Part shown: positions 35,977-44,716 of the stretch, piece after piece
Position numbering within the stretch: the first letter of the stretch is position 1
Layout: every line of letters begins with the position of its first letter
DNA from: Candidatus Enterococcus ferrettii
GTDB taxonomy: Bacteria; Bacillota; Bacilli; Lactobacillales; Enterococcaceae
DNA length: 57,996 nucleotides
Assembly: GCF_017377655.1 (NCBI RefSeq)
Contig: NZ_JAFREL010000086.1
Span: 1 to 57,996 of the forward strand
Direction of reading: 5' to 3'
Notes under the pieces: generated by a model
Told to the model about the DNA's origin: nothing
Seen by the model: only the letters and a program-made list of their open reading frames with translations
Database searches by the model: none
Position numbers and translations under genes: made by a program

Positions 35977-36651
35977 TTATTCCTCAATTAGATAGCCTTT
36001 ATTTTTGACTGTTTGGATCACATCAGTTAACCCAGCTGCTGCAAGTTTTTTGCGTAGACGCGTAATATTCACCGCTAATGTATTATTATCAATAAATTCA
36101 TCATTTTGCCACAACAGCTCAATGATCTGCTCCCTAGGCACAATTTGTCCGCGATGCTGACACAATAGTTGTAAAATTCGCGATTCATTTGGAGAAACCG
36201 GAACCGTGGTTAACTCATTTTTCAATAAATTTTCAGTAGGATGAAATTGAAAACTCTGCAGCTGATAAATTGTTTCTTGATGTCCGTACTCATAGCTTCG
36301 CCTTAAGAGCGCTTGAATTTTTGCTACAAGCAAGGATAGATCAAACGGTTTCGCTATGAAATCATCAGCGCCCATTGACATTGCCATAATCTGATTCATT
36401 TTTTCCTCCGCTGAAGACAAGAAAACGATTGGAACTTCGGAAAACTTACGAATTTCCTGACACCAGTGAAAGCCGTTAAAATAGGGCAACGAAATATCCA
36501 TAACGATTAAATCCGGTTTAGCCTGCTTCACTTCCTGACTTACCTGTTGAAAATTCTCAGGAGCTTCACATTCGTAACCCCATTGCTGTAAATGATCCTG
36601 TACAACCTTCACGATCGTAGGATCATCTTCTACTAAAAATAGTTTCGTCAT
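35977..36651 (-). CDS. bceR: BceR-type OmpR-family response regulator
   Basis: A 224-residue regulator with receiver domain (1-115; D9, D10, phospho-acceptor D52, K101) and a winged-helix DNA-binding domain (about 130-224; NTLAVNITRLRKKLAA and NKGYLIEE). It would activate bceAB. It is the first gene of the operon. A TATAAT box lies about 30 bases upstream of the ATG on the minus strand. Confidence 0.93.
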   Translation of the reverse strand: MTKLFLVEDDPTIVKVVQDHLQQWGYECEAPENFQQVSQEVKQAKPDLIVMDISLPYFNGFHWCQEIRKFSEVPIVFLSSAEEKMNQIMAMSMGADDFIAKPFDLSLLVAKIQALLRRSYEYGHQETIYQLQSFQFHPTENLLKNELTTVPVSPNESRILQLLCQHRGQIVPREQIIELLWQNDEFIDNNTLAVNITRLRKKLAAAGLTDVIQTVKNKGYLIEE

Positions 36652-36830
36652 CCACTCACTCCTTATTTTTACTATTATACTAAAATAGCTGAGTAGTTAG
36701 GAGTTTTTTCGTAAAATGAAACCATTTTTCACGAATCTATTTTTTGAATAAGCAGATTTCTTGTAACTTTTTCTCTTTCGTATTATTACTGTATATAGAG
36801 GTAAGTAAATTTGGAAGGAATGATTCAATT

Positions 36831-37046
36831 ATGTCAGAACAACCAATTGGAAACATGGAAAATGCACACGATCCAAAGAAACTAGGTCTACCAAAACCCG
36901 TCATCGTTACTTTATTAGATGGTGAAGTCATTGAAGGAACTTTGATTGCTGTTCATCCTAAACGAATGGATGTTGAATTGTCCGACAAACGAGTAATCAG
37001 TGTATTCAAGCACGCAATCAAATATTTTGAACATCCTGAAGGATAA
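36831..37046 (+). CDS. Small Sm/Hfq-like protein
   Basis: A 71-residue protein. Residues 23-34 (PVIVTLLDGEVI) match the Sm1 pattern of Hfq (PVxxxLxNGxxLxG), and residues 58-63 VFKHAI match the Hfq Sm2 motif VYKHAI, with K60 and H61 equivalent to K56 and H57 of E. coli Hfq and F59 replacing Y55. The distance between the two motifs fits an Sm fold. Enterococci are usually held to lack Hfq, so this is a candidate Hfq-like RNA chaperone; similarity is by eye only. The ATG at 36831 has GGAAGGA upstream. Possible promoter: TTGTAA, 17 bases, TATTAC (36763-36792 region). It ends in a strong terminator and stands alone, divergent from bceR. Confidence 0.7.
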   Translation: MSEQPIGNMENAHDPKKLGLPKPVIVTLLDGEVIEGTLIAVHPKRMDVELSDKRVISVFKHAIKYFEHPEG

Positions 37047-37056
37047 ACAGAAGAAA

Positions 37057-37100
37057 GTACCTAAAGCTTGTCGACTTGACAGGCTTTAGGCACTTTTTTT
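37057..37100 (+). terminator. Terminator of the Hfq-like gene
   Basis: GTACCTAAAGCTTGTC pairs with GACAGGCTTTAGGCAC with one mismatch and one wobble, followed by seven T. Confidence 0.92.
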
Positions 37101-37204
37101 GGAGTATTGTTTCAAACGTATTTCTGATAAATTTACCAAAGCAATTCGGAGGATTTTTGCTGACTTATAAAAAATATCTCTACAACCATGCTTAACTGTA
37201 CTAG

Positions 37205-38122
37205 TTATCTATTCCGGCTGTCCATTTCAAAATAAGTGTGACTAATGTTTCTCTCCGTCCAAAGATTATTGTCCTTCTTAAAAACAAACTTGCCAGTTGC
37301 TGCTGTCTTCAGTTCCTTCAGTATTTGATAAGTGAACTCCGTTAAAGGAAGCTCACTAAGATCAGGCTTCGTTACCGGTTCTATAGCGACATCTTGATAT
37401 GTATTTTTATTTAGCAAAATCAGTCGCTGGTCAAAATCTATGTCTTTCCACTGCAGAGACAAAATTTTACTTAACTGGAGTCTAGTTTCCTGCATGAGGC
37501 ATAAAGCAGCCTTTAGTTGATAGCTATCGCTTTCTGGCACCCCTGTCAGCACACCCTCTTTTAAGAAATAAGTAAAAAATTCCTTTTGGTTCGGCCGAGC
37601 AATGTAAGTGTAAGGGTTATACCGCAGCAACCCTTCTCGAACTGCTTTCGCCATTCCTCTGTTTACTAACCAAGCTGCCTCATGGGCAAGCTTCTTTCCT
37701 CGATTGTCAGCAAACATATCGTCAGTCATTTCTTTGATTGTCTCATGTGTAATCATACTAATAGGCATTTCACCAAAGGCAGGAAGAATAAAGCTGGCCA
37801 AAAGCATTCTATATTTTTCAAGTGTACGTTCACTCTTCGTTTGACGTTCAGCAACTAGGAAAAGAATGAACCATTTCTCACAACTATAAACCTTCGTTAA
37901 TGGTGACGGCTGATTGGGTAAGTCTCCCACAAAGCGATGGGTTCGTTTAAAATCTTCTTCAAGCTTCAACATAGATACTAAACGATTCTCAAGCGCCTCC
38001 TCCCTTGTCTCACCATAAACAGAGCGATATTTCTTTTCGCCGTTTACGTCTTTGGCAATCGCAAAACGAGCTTCCCAACGACCATCCTTTCTTAAGTAGA
38101 TATTATCTCCTACACGTGGCAT
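37205..38122 (-). CDS. Integrase-like protein lacking most catalytic residues
   Basis: A 305-residue relative of Tn916-type integrases. The arm-binding domain (5-50; GDNIYLRKDGRWEARF) and the core-binding domain are intact, and an R214 in ETRLQLSKILSLQWKDIDF matches the first catalytic arginine. The HxxR box, second histidine and nucleophile tyrosine are all absent, because the protein ends about 55 residues early (MDSRNR). GGAGGAG precedes the ATG. It may be a decayed integrase or a DNA-binding protein kept for regulation. No TTGACGGC-like repeat was seen near it. Confidence 0.82.
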   Translation of the reverse strand: MPRVGDNIYLRKDGRWEARFAIAKDVNGEKKYRSVYGETREEALENRLVSMLKLEEDFKRTHRFVGDLPNQPSPLTKVYSCEKWFILFLVAERQTKSERTLEKYRMLLASFILPAFGEMPISMITHETIKEMTDDMFADNRGKKLAHEAAWLVNRGMAKAVREGLLRYNPYTYIARPNQKEFFTYFLKEGVLTGVPESDSYQLKAALCLMQETRLQLSKILSLQWKDIDFDQRLILLNKNTYQDVAIEPVTKPDLSELPLTEFTYQILKELKTAATGKFVFKKDNNLWTERNISHTYFEMDSRNR

Positions 38123-38490
38123 TTTTTCTTCTCCTCCATATCAATAAATTCGTTCAGATAACTAAAAACATCTTGATTTGCTTATTTTACTATATTTCAC
38201 TTAAAATGTTTAGATAAATAATCTTTAAAGAATTGATTGTGACCAAAAGCTTGATATCATAGGGAGATGTAAAATAAAAATTAGGTTTACACAAATGAGT
38301 AATGACTATCATTAAAAATTTTTTTATAATCTGATGGCTTCTGCCAATTGATCCAGTTTTCCCTTTTTAAGCGGTCCACCGAATAAGGTAATTCAATAGA
38401 AAGCTAGCTATATTTTTCAAGAATATTCTTCAACTCAATAAAAAAGATAGCAGATATCTCTACAGACTATCCGCTATCTTACACCTTTTC
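38123..38490. other. Non-coding stretch with possible short protein remnant
   Basis: About 370 bases. A minus-strand frame at about 38296-38408 reads LSIELPYSVDRLKREN and INWQKPSDYKKIF, which looks protein-like but is preceded by a stop and has no start. The family is not recognised. The left end holds the integrase ribosome binding site and the right end the ABC terminator. Confidence 0.3.
38445..38481 (-). terminator. Terminator of the ABC-2 exporter operon
   Basis: Minus strand: AAGATAGCGGATA, loop, GATATCTGCTATCTT-type pairing with two mismatches, then TTTTTTA. Confidence 0.8.
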
Positions 38491-40086
38491 TTAATCTGAC
38501 AGCTTATTCCAAAAATAAGTCTGTTTATTTTTCAAATACAAACTGCTAATCACTGCTATCAGTAAGAAAACGCCCCCGTTTAACAGCCATGGATTGATTT
38601 GGAACATCACTGCCGCCACGTAAGCAGCAATAACAATACCACCCAAGATCATCACACCAAAAATCCAAAAAACTAAGGCAAAATTTCCACTGCCGCGAGT
38701 GAACAGCTCGCTGATATTGTTCCAAGTTAAATTCAACAACTGATAATCACGAATAAAGAAATGCAGCGAAATTAAAATCGTACCTAGAATGACCCCTGCC
38801 ATCATGGATAACAATAGTAAAAACGGCAAACGAAAAACCAGTCCTGCCAATAATCCAACTACTCCTGTGATGATGATTTGTACTGTGCAGGCAAACCAAA
38901 ATTTAATTCGCATATAGCTTTTAAATGATAACGGCAATGAACGGATAAACAAGAAGTTTTCCCGATCTAAAGAAATAATCGAACTAACAAAGGAGGTCTG
39001 GTTGATTGTCATGCCTGCTACAAAAATTCCGACTACAAAAAATACACCAAAAAATTGTAAGGACAGACCTTTAAAAGAAAAATCGCCAGTCGTCATAAAC
39101 GTGATAAAAAACACGATGGGCATGATTAACGAAGATGAAAGCATCTGCATCACTAAGTTTGGGTTTTTGATCAGCTGGATGTTGTAGCCTCGCATCAATT
39201 GAACTAGATTCTGATTCTCTTTACGTTTCCGTTTTTTATTTCTACCCTCTTGTGGGGTATCATTAACCGATTGATACAATTTTGGTACAATAGATTTTCT
39301 TAAAATGAAGAAAATGATCACTAAACAAACAACGAGACCCATCACACTTAACAAACCTGCAGCCGAAAATGGTGCAGTGACCGCATAAAAAAATGGCATA
39401 AAAGGTGTTAGGGCTGTTTTATCAACAAATTCGCCACTGTAGCTCGTGTTGGTCTGAGAAAAATTAATTAGTAGAATCCCACCAATGGATACGACCATTG
39501 ACAGCACCAGCATTCCAGTGGTAAAGGTCTTTTTGTGACGTGCGAACAGTTTCGTTTGAGTCAAGCCGAAAATAAACAAGCTACATAAGCCAAACAACAA
39601 TAAGACAAACGCCACAAACAATAGCAAGCTGGAAAGAATTGCCACTAGAATCATCTGTCCACTGCGCCAAGCAGCTAGAAAGAACACTACCGCTAAAGGA
39701 AGCAAGAAAGGTACGATGGTTAAACCCACCACTAAAAATTTCGATAAGAAAACCTCTCCCTGTCGAAAAGGCATCGAGAGATAATTTTCTAAATCACGAC
39801 TCTCAAAAAAAACATTGAAAATTGCTGACATTGCTTGAGAAAAACCAATCAAACCAAATAGTGCCATGTAATAAGTGAAATAACCTGGAAACTTAGAAAA
39901 ATCAATCATGAACATAATGCCTACGTAAACAACGAGAAAAATGATTCCTGAAAAAATATAAGAACTTAAGACTCCGCGAATCAGTTTTTTCCCAGTCTTC
40001 CCTTTTTTACGTGATTGATTGGTTGCTGAAGGATTCACATATAAGATATTCGTTCGCATCAACGCTTTTAATTGCTGAAGCTTCAT
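38491..40086 (-). CDS. ABC transporter permease (large ABC-2 type)
   Basis: A 531-residue membrane protein with 12 or more helices, of the large unusual ABC-2 permease class found with NatA-like ATPases. It overlaps the ATPase gene by four bases. An N-terminal basic stretch (KKGKTGKKLIRG) precedes the first helix. Substrate unknown. Confidence 0.83.
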   Translation of the reverse strand: MKLQQLKALMRTNILYVNPSATNQSRKKGKTGKKLIRGVLSSYIFSGIIFLVVYVGIMFMIDFSKFPGYFTYYMALFGLIGFSQAMSAIFNVFFESRDLENYLSMPFRQGEVFLSKFLVVGLTIVPFLLPLAVVFFLAAWRSGQMILVAILSSLLLFVAFVLLLFGLCSLFIFGLTQTKLFARHKKTFTTGMLVLSMVVSIGGILLINFSQTNTSYSGEFVDKTALTPFMPFFYAVTAPFSAAGLLSVMGLVVCLVIIFFILRKSIVPKLYQSVNDTPQEGRNKKRKRKENQNLVQLMRGYNIQLIKNPNLVMQMLSSSLIMPIVFFITFMTTGDFSFKGLSLQFFGVFFVVGIFVAGMTINQTSFVSSIISLDRENFLFIRSLPLSFKSYMRIKFWFACTVQIIITGVVGLLAGLVFRLPFLLLLSMMAGVILGTILISLHFFIRDYQLLNLTWNNISELFTRGSGNFALVFWIFGVMILGGIVIAAYVAAVMFQINPWLLNGGVFLLIAVISSLYLKNKQTYFWNKLSD

Positions 40087-40820
40087 ACCTCTGCCTCCTG
40101 CTCTTGGGCTTGACGTCCAGCCATTTTCAAGTAAACACTTTCTAAAGATTCATTTGGATAATCCTGTAATAACGCATCAACCGAGCCATTATAGATCAAT
40201 TCACCTTTCTTAAGAATTGCTAATTCGTCACAAAGCTGCTGCGCAGTATCTAAAACGTGGGTAGAAAAAATGACCGTTTTCCCTTTAGCTGCATGCTGTT
40301 TCATCATTTCCTTTAAATCAAATGCGGCCTGAGGATCCAATCCTTGCAATGGTTCATCCAAGATCCAAATGTCTGGATCTGGTAGCAATGCACCAATAAT
40401 AATCGCTTTTTGCCGCATTCCATGGGAAAAGCTTTCTAACGTCTCATCCACATGACTTTGCATATCAAACAGTCCAATTAATTCTTGTAAACGTGCTTCT
40501 TCACCACTCAATTCGTAAGCTGCCCGAATCAAATCCCAGTATTCGTTAGCGGTTAGCTGCAAAAACAAATCCGGAGTATCTGGAACGTAAGCAATTTTTT
40601 TCTTGATATCCAACCGGTTTTCTTTTAAATCCATGCCGTCAAAACGAATCGTTCCAGTAGTGGGTTCGATGATACTAACTAAACTTTTAATAGTCGTAGA
40701 TTTTCCAGCACCATTGTGACCTAAAAAGCCAAAAATTTCACCATTTTTAATTGACAACGTCAAATTATTTAAAGCCGCTTTTTTTCCATACATTTTGGTT
40801 ACATCAATTAATTCAATCAT
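40083..40820 (-). CDS. ABC transporter ATPase
   Basis: A 245-residue ATPase of the NatA/CcmA type. Walker A is GHNGAGKST, the signature is FSHGMRQKA, Walker B is IWILDEPLQGLD and the H-loop is STHVLD. It starts after AAAGGAGTGACAGG and is coupled to the permease. The export function is unknown. Confidence 0.92.
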   Translation of the reverse strand: MIELIDVTKMYGKKAALNNLTLSIKNGEIFGFLGHNGAGKSTTIKSLVSIIEPTTGTIRFDGMDLKENRLDIKKKIAYVPDTPDLFLQLTANEYWDLIRAAYELSGEEARLQELIGLFDMQSHVDETLESFSHGMRQKAIIIGALLPDPDIWILDEPLQGLDPQAAFDLKEMMKQHAAKGKTVIFSTHVLDTAQQLCDELAILKKGELIYNGSVDALLQDYPNESLESVYLKMAGRQAQEQEAEV

Positions 40821-40897
40821 CCTGTCACTCCTTTTTTTCTACTATACGTGAAAACCATTTATCTGACAATGTCTCTTCTGATTTACAATAGAAAAAC

Positions 40898-40936
40898 CGT
40901 CTTAATTTCCTGCTTGGTTGCCAGGCTTTTAAGACG
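40898..40936 (-). terminator. Terminator of the cstA-like gene
   Basis: Minus strand: CGTCTTAA, a 23-base inner loop with its own CCTGG/CAGG pairing, TTAAGACG, then GTTTTTC. Confidence 0.8.
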
Positions 40937-40948
40937 ATTCTTTCATTT

Positions 40949-42691
40949 TTATTCGGTAACGACTTTTTTCTTCGTCTTTTCACCTGTTTGGAAAAGTGCC
41001 TGCAAACATTTAGTTGCCACCATAATTCCTAATCCAAGCAATAAGAAAGCAAAAATTAGCTGCAAACCATCTGACAAGAAAACAAACTGACCTGCCGCAG
41101 GGGTTGCTGGGATAGTAACTAAGAAGTGCGTAGCATTTATCAGTTTATTTACTAGTCCATAAATCGACATGCCTAAGGCCGTAAAGGTAACAGCCAACAT
41201 AATCCCCATCGGAATATAGAACATGACACCCGATTTTTTCGAGGTTTTCATATAAACAGCTACTGCAATCATTACCATTGCGGCCAATAATTGATTGGCT
41301 GAACCAAACAGTGGCCAAACACTGTTGTATCCTCCTAAAGCCAAAACAAATCCAGCAGCTAAAGTTACAACTGTTGCCACATATTTATTAGTTAACAGCT
41401 TTGCAAGTCCTTTTTCTTTGCCCTCTTCAGAGAAAAATTCCTGTAAAGACATGCGGCCAATTCGAGCCACTGAGTCTAATGAAGTCAAAGCTAAGGCAGA
41501 AACACACATAGTCATAAAGCACTGAGCGACCTGAACAGGTAAACCAAACCTATTTAAAAAGCCCGCTACTGAGCTAGAAAAAATTTGAAATGGTGTTCCT
41601 TGTGGTAATTGCCCATTCTGTGCCACTGCTCCTGCTACAACTAGAGCAACAACTGCTAACACACATTCACACATCATCGCCCCAAAACTAATAGGACGCA
41701 TGTCTTTTTCATTGCGAACTTGTTTAGAAGAAGTCCCTGAAGAAACCAGACTATGGAACCCAGAAACCGCTCCGCAGGCTACAGTAATGAACAACATTGG
41801 AAACAAATATTTGACATTACCAGTTGCATCTACAACCGCAAAACCATTAAAAGCATTCAAATCCATCGCTGGATGTTCTACCAGCAAGCCCAATACTGCC
41901 GCTATAATCATACCTAACAGCATATAAGTACTCAAAAAATCTCGTGGTGCCATCAACAGCCACATAGGCATAACCGACGCCAAGAATAAATAAGCAAATA
42001 CAATTAACAACCATGTTTGCTTATTCGCAAAAATTGGAAAAGCAATTCCTAAGGCTAAGGTGCCTAACAATACAACGATTCCGAATATATGCATCACTGC
42101 ACCCTTCATGTGAACCTTCTTCATTACAAAGCCCACTAAAATCGCAGCAACAATAAACAACATAGAAATTGATGCTGCTGAAGCATTCGCAGTGTTTACA
42201 CTTTCGGCAACTTCAGGGGTAAAGCCATTAAAAGTAGTCGCCACAATATCACCAAAGGCTGCAATGACTAATAAAGCAAACAGCCAGCAAAACAACAAGA
42301 ATAGTTTCTTTCCGACCTTACCAATGTATTTTTCAATGATCAGTCCAATTGACTTGCCATCATTTTTTACTGAAGCGTACAACGCACCAAAATCATGGAC
42401 AGCTCCAAAGAAAATACCGCCAAACAAAATCCACAAGAAGGCTGGCACCCAGCCAAACATCGCGGCGATAATCGGTCCAGTAACCGGTCCTGCTCCAGTA
42501 ATCGAGGAAAATTGATGACTGAATACAACAAACGCCGGTTCTGGAACATAATCCTCTCCATCTTCCAATCTGATTGCTGGAGTAACTGCTTTAGGGTCAA
42601 TACCCCATTTTTTTTCAAGCCATTTGGAATAGCCGACATATGCGACGATAAAACAAATAATTGCAACTAACAAAATCATGACACCGCTCAT
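40949..42691 (-). CDS. cstA: CstA-family carbon starvation/pyruvate transporter
   Basis: A 580-residue membrane protein with about 16 helices and the CstA N-terminal signature (EKKWGIDPKAVTPAIRLEDGEDYVP and SITGAGPVTGPIIAAMFGWVPAFLW). Members take up pyruvate or peptides, often under carbon limitation. The ATG at 42691 is preceded by GGGTGAG. It lies downstream of the aldehyde operon but is separated by a terminator, so it is its own unit. The shared location suggests a carbon-starvation theme. Confidence 0.92.
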   Translation of the reverse strand: MSGVMILLVAIICFIVAYVGYSKWLEKKWGIDPKAVTPAIRLEDGEDYVPEPAFVVFSHQFSSITGAGPVTGPIIAAMFGWVPAFLWILFGGIFFGAVHDFGALYASVKNDGKSIGLIIEKYIGKVGKKLFLLFCWLFALLVIAAFGDIVATTFNGFTPEVAESVNTANASAASISMLFIVAAILVGFVMKKVHMKGAVMHIFGIVVLLGTLALGIAFPIFANKQTWLLIVFAYLFLASVMPMWLLMAPRDFLSTYMLLGMIIAAVLGLLVEHPAMDLNAFNGFAVVDATGNVKYLFPMLFITVACGAVSGFHSLVSSGTSSKQVRNEKDMRPISFGAMMCECVLAVVALVVAGAVAQNGQLPQGTPFQIFSSSVAGFLNRFGLPVQVAQCFMTMCVSALALTSLDSVARIGRMSLQEFFSEEGKEKGLAKLLTNKYVATVVTLAAGFVLALGGYNSVWPLFGSANQLLAAMVMIAVAVYMKTSKKSGVMFYIPMGIMLAVTFTALGMSIYGLVNKLINATHFLVTIPATPAAGQFVFLSDGLQLIFAFLLLGLGIMVATKCLQALFQTGEKTKKKVVTE

Positions 42692-42824
42692 TCGCTCACC
42701 CACTCTAATTTTATTTTAATTTATGCCATATGTTCCCACATTTAAAATAGAATGTAAAGAGAATTGCTGAAATTTTCTGATAACTCTGTCTGTTTTTCAT
42801 AAAACAACCAGTCAATTGAATTCA

Positions 42825-42862
42825 CAAAAAAATAGGCGGCTCGCTGTTAACGATCCGTCTAT
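42825..42862 (-). terminator. Terminator of the aldehyde operon
   Basis: Minus strand: ATAGACGGATCG, loop TTAACA, CGAGCCGCCTAT-type stem with two mismatches, followed by T7. It comes after the 225-residue membrane protein gene. Confidence 0.75.
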
Positions 42863-42889
42863 CCTTTCTCTCCCCAGAGAGTATTTTAT

Positions 42890-43567
42890 TTACGCAAGCT
42901 CTTCTTCTTCTGTAATTTTTGCTGGCTCACTGCCTTTTTTCGCAGCAAATGACAAGATTATTCCTAAAGCGATGGAGCTAAATGCCGCCACTGCTACACG
43001 AATATCTTCCGGCAACAAGAACACAATCGAATGAACTGGAATCCAAAAGAAAATACCAACTTTCAACCAGTTAAAGGTGACAAAGGTTCCCAAATCAATC
43101 CTATTGATTAACCCTTTGAACGTTACATTTTCACGATTATACTTGCTCTCAATCCATAAATCCGCCAATCGATGAAATGTATTCATTGCTGGAGCAAACG
43201 TCAAATTCATAATACTACTTCCAAAAATGGCCTGTGCAACAGGTACCTCAAAGAATGGTAATAGATGTCCTGCTTGGGCTTGACCCGCACCACCCATAAA
43301 AACAGGAAACACTAGAGTAACCATACAGCCAATGATTCCCCAAACCAATGCACTCCATGCAGTTTTTGAAGATAGTAAATACTCCCCTGAAACAATTCGC
43401 TTTCCTAAAACATCGCCCATCGTAGCTAAGATCGCAAATTTGATAAACCCGCTAATGTAATGGTGAACATTACTCGCACTCAAAATCATTTCCCGCGTAC
43501 TTGGTACGAGGAACAGTGTCAGTGCAACTAAGAACAGCAGGGCCCAAATAATATCTCCCTTTTTCAA
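42890..43567 (-). CDS. Membrane protein, possibly Mpv17/PMP22-like
   Basis: A 225-residue protein with five predicted helices. The stretch FFWIPVHSIVFLLPEDIRVAVAAFSSIALG near the C terminus resembles the signature of the eukaryotic Mpv17/PMP22 family (WP...NF..VP...R), as does the overall length. This similarity is by eye only, so the family remains unproven. The C-terminal tail is acidic (EEEEL). It follows adh by 12 bases, so it belongs to the aldehyde operon and might be a channel for a substrate or product. Confidence 0.6.
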   Translation of the reverse strand: MKKGDIIWALLFLVALTLFLVPSTREMILSASNVHHYISGFIKFAILATMGDVLGKRIVSGEYLLSSKTAWSALVWGIIGCMVTLVFPVFMGGAGQAQAGHLLPFFEVPVAQAIFGSSIMNLTFAPAMNTFHRLADLWIESKYNRENVTFKGLINRIDLGTFVTFNWLKVGIFFWIPVHSIVFLLPEDIRVAVAAFSSIALGIILSFAAKKGSEPAKITEEEELA

Positions 43568-43579
43568 TGTAATACCCTC

Positions 43580-44698
43580 CTAGCTTGGCGGTTGATATGA
43601 TTTATCCATCACCACAACTGCTTTAATAACATCTCCGCCTAATGAGTCAGCTTCTGCTTGGTTAATGTCCTCAAAATCATAGTATTTTACAAACTGATCA
43701 AATGGAAACTCACCACGTTGATAGAATTCAATCAAGTTTGGCAAGTGGAATTTAGCAATCGTATCACCAATTAGGACACCACGTATTTTTTTATTACCAA
43801 AAACTAAATCAAAGAAAGTATTCACTTCAAAATTATTTTTAGTTACAGCTAACGGAACAAAGGTCCCTGAATTCGTTAATGAGTGCATCGCTTGCGTCAT
43901 AATCGGCGGTACACCGGTTGTGTCAATCGAATAGTCTACTCCGGATCCACCAGTTACTTCCATAATGTAATCTTGTGCACTGGAGTCCTTACTGTTGAAC
44001 GTATGACTAGCCCCTAATTCTTTCGCTTTATCCAAACGAGCATCATTAATGTCCATCGCAATAATTGGGTAGCAGCCTGCAATTTTTGCCGCCATAACTG
44101 CCGCAAACCCTACTGCACCAGTTCCGAAAATTGCTACACTTTCACCTACTTTTGGTTTTAAAACACTAAGAATCGCACCACTACCCGTTCCTAATCCGCA
44201 ACCTAATGGTCCCACTAAACGCAGGTCAACGTCTTTTGATACTTTTACGATATTTGATTCATCCGTTAAACTGTAGGTAGAAAATGAGGATTGGTTAAAG
44301 AAGTTATTCACTTCCTGACCGTCTTCTGTATGAAGCACATATTCTCCTCGTGGATTTTTACCAATATTATTCACCGCAAACCAGCGATCACAAGAAGATG
44401 GGTGACCTTCTGCACAATGTTTACATTCTCCACAATAAGCGTAGGATAAAATAACGTGGTCGCCAACCTCAACTGAAGTCACTGCGTCACCTACTTGTTC
44501 TACAATTCCTGAGCCTTCGTGTCCCAAGATATTAGGAAATTCCAAACTATTGCCATTTCTTTCACCATAATCTGAGCGACATAACCCAGAAGCGACTATT
44601 TTGACTAAAACATCTTTGGCACCCACATCGGCTAATTCTACCTCAGTAATTTCATATGGTGCACCTTTTTCTTTTACTAACGCTGCTTTGATTTTCAT
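43580..44698 (-). CDS. Zinc-dependent alcohol dehydrogenase (MDR family)
   Basis: A 372-residue oxidoreductase. The catalytic zinc ligands are C40, H60-E61 (GHEGSG), and the structural zinc set is CGECKHCAEGHPSSC. The coenzyme fold has GTGAVGFAAVMAA and a D in AMDINDARL that favours NAD. The class resembles aryl/benzyl-alcohol dehydrogenases. In the operon it would reduce the aldehyde formed from an acyl-CoA to the alcohol, or the reverse. It lies 18 bases after buk. Confidence 0.92.
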   Translation of the reverse strand: MKIKAALVKEKGAPYEITEVELADVGAKDVLVKIVASGLCRSDYGERNGNSLEFPNILGHEGSGIVEQVGDAVTSVEVGDHVILSYAYCGECKHCAEGHPSSCDRWFAVNNIGKNPRGEYVLHTEDGQEVNNFFNQSSFSTYSLTDESNIVKVSKDVDLRLVGPLGCGLGTGSGAILSVLKPKVGESVAIFGTGAVGFAAVMAAKIAGCYPIIAMDINDARLDKAKELGASHTFNSKDSSAQDYIMEVTGGSGVDYSIDTTGVPPIMTQAMHSLTNSGTFVPLAVTKNNFEVNTFFDLVFGNKKIRGVLIGDTIAKFHLPNLIEFYQRGEFPFDQFVKYYDFEDINQAEADSLGGDVIKAVVVMDKSYQPPS

Positions 44699-44716
44699 TG
44701 AGTTGAGCTCCTCTCA

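Noticed and set aside
42192..42670. Several ORFs of about 90-107 codons inside cstA
   Set aside because: They are other-frame readings of the cstA gene, which has full-length family similarity.
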